Origin: Chitinophaga pinensis
GTDB taxonomy: Bacteria > Bacteroidota > Bacteroidia > M30B66
Assembly (NCBI GenBank): GCA_943333015.1
Contig: CALQRR010000123.1
Coordinates: 1 to 5,807, forward strand
Reading direction: 5' to 3'
DNA length: 5,807 nucleotides
Shown here: positions 5,243 to 5,807 of the stretch, piece after piece
Layout: every line of letters starts with the position of its first letter
How positions within the stretch are numbered: the stretch's first letter is position 1
The notes under the pieces: model-generated
Told to the model about the DNA's origin: nothing
The model's database searches: none
Seen by the model: the letters and a program-made list of their open reading frames with translations, nothing else
Made by a program: the position numbers and the translations under genes

Positions 5243-5807
5243 TTCACAAACGTTCCGTAAAGATCAAATTCTTCGGCTTTGGTAATCTTCACCTGCGCGA
5301 AATCTCCCACACGCACGTAAGCATCGCCGGTGGCTTCTACCAACACTTCATTGTCCACCTCGGGAGAATCGAATTCGGTACGACCAATAAAATAAGGTCC
5401 TTCTTTACGGTCAAACAATACTTTATACGTATTGCCCACTTTCTCCTGATTGAGTGCATTAGAAATGCCCATTTGCAGATCCATGATGGCATCGGCACGT
5501 TCTTGTTTCACTTCTGCCGGCACATTGTCTTCCAGCAAATGTGCATGGGTATTTTCTTCATGCGAATACGTAAAAACACCCAAACGTTCAAAGCGACTGT
5601 CCTGAATCCAACGCAGCATTTCTTCGTGTTCTTTCTCGGTCTCCCCCGGATAACCTGCAATCAATGAGGTGCGAATAGCCATTCCCGGTACTTTGTCACG
5701 GATCATGTTTACCAGATCGATGGTCTTCTGACGGGTGGTGCCGCGGCGCATACTTTTGAGCATGTTATCGCTGATGTGTTGCAATGGCATGTCGATGTAT
5801 TTGCAGA
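5239..5807 (-). CDS. rimO: Ribosomal protein S12 methylthiotransferase RimO, C-terminal 188 residues (runs off right edge)
   Basis: RimO is a radical-SAM enzyme with two [4Fe-4S] clusters that methylthiolates an aspartate of ribosomal protein S12. Only the C-terminal part of a roughly 430-residue protein is present; the frame is open to the window edge. The visible part begins CKYIDMPLQHISD, followed by LKSMRRGTT and later RTSLIAGYPGET, all typical of the end of the radical-SAM barrel in this family. FTYSHEENT comes next, then a TRAM domain of about 65 residues starting near GNTYKVLFDRK, with GRTEFDSPEVDNEVLV and GDFAQVKI. The Y/FDSPEVDN stretch and the FTYSHEENT motif favour RimO over the tRNA enzymes MiaB and MtaB. 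The cluster-binding cysteines lie outside the window. The stop TGA (5239-5241) overlaps the bshC ATG, so bshC is the downstream gene of the same operon; its promoter must be outside. Confidence 0.94.
   Translation of the reverse strand, partial: CKYIDMPLQHISDNMLKSMRRGTTRQKTIDLVNMIRDKVPGMAIRTSLIAGYPGETEKEHEEMLRWIQDSRFERLGVFTYSHEENTHAHLLEDNVPAEVKQERADAIMDLQMGISNALNQEKVGNTYKVLFDRKEGPYFIGRTEFDSPEVDNEVLVEATGDAYVRVGDFAQVKITKAEEFDLYGTFVK

Noticed and set aside
5128..5667. 179-codon plus-strand ORF over the rimO/bshC junction
   Set aside because: Both minus-strand genes here are certain from family motifs. The plus-strand reading is a shadow.

Overview
The window looks like a chromosomal segment from a member of the Bacteroidota. 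The support is the gene content (a bacillithiol BshC beside RimO, an exported Reg_prop propeller protein, a short HxlR regulator), start codons without clear Shine-Dalgarno sequences, and two promoters of the Bacteroidota type (TTG, about 20 bp, TAnnTTTG). Base composition is moderate and fairly even, and no insertion sequence, integrase, tRNA, rRNA or CRISPR array is visible.

Layout. 1-690 (minus) is the N-terminal two thirds of an Old Yellow Enzyme flavin oxidoreductase that runs off the left edge. It is divergent from a 108-residue HxlR-family regulator (805-1131, plus). The 114 bp between them holds two overlapping, opposed promoters built on one inverted repeat, plus several TTAC/GTAA half-sites that could be the regulator's operator. 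Convergent with the regulator, 34 bp away, is an exported seven-bladed Reg_prop propeller protein (1166-2239, minus) that appears to start at TTG. Upstream of it on the same strand is an NmrA-type NAD(P)-binding protein (2449-3363). After a 277-bp gap with no gene come bshC (3641-5242, minus) and the C-terminal part of rimO (5239-5807, minus). These last two overlap by four bases (ATGA), so they form an operon transcribed rimO then bshC.

How the genes may work together. The firm pairing is regulator with flavin enzyme: HxlR proteins of the YodB/HypR/QorR kind use one N-terminal cysteine to sense electrophiles and control nearby flavin or quinone reductases, and this regulator has a single cysteine at position 13. 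The NmrA-like protein and BshC (last step of bacillithiol synthesis) also belong to redox and electrophile handling, but they are separate transcription units and their link is inference. The propeller protein and RimO have no evident connection to this theme.

No clearly new multi-gene system is visible. The most noteworthy items are the symmetrical bidirectional promoter/operator and the flavin enzyme's unusual H-x-x-F active-site motif.
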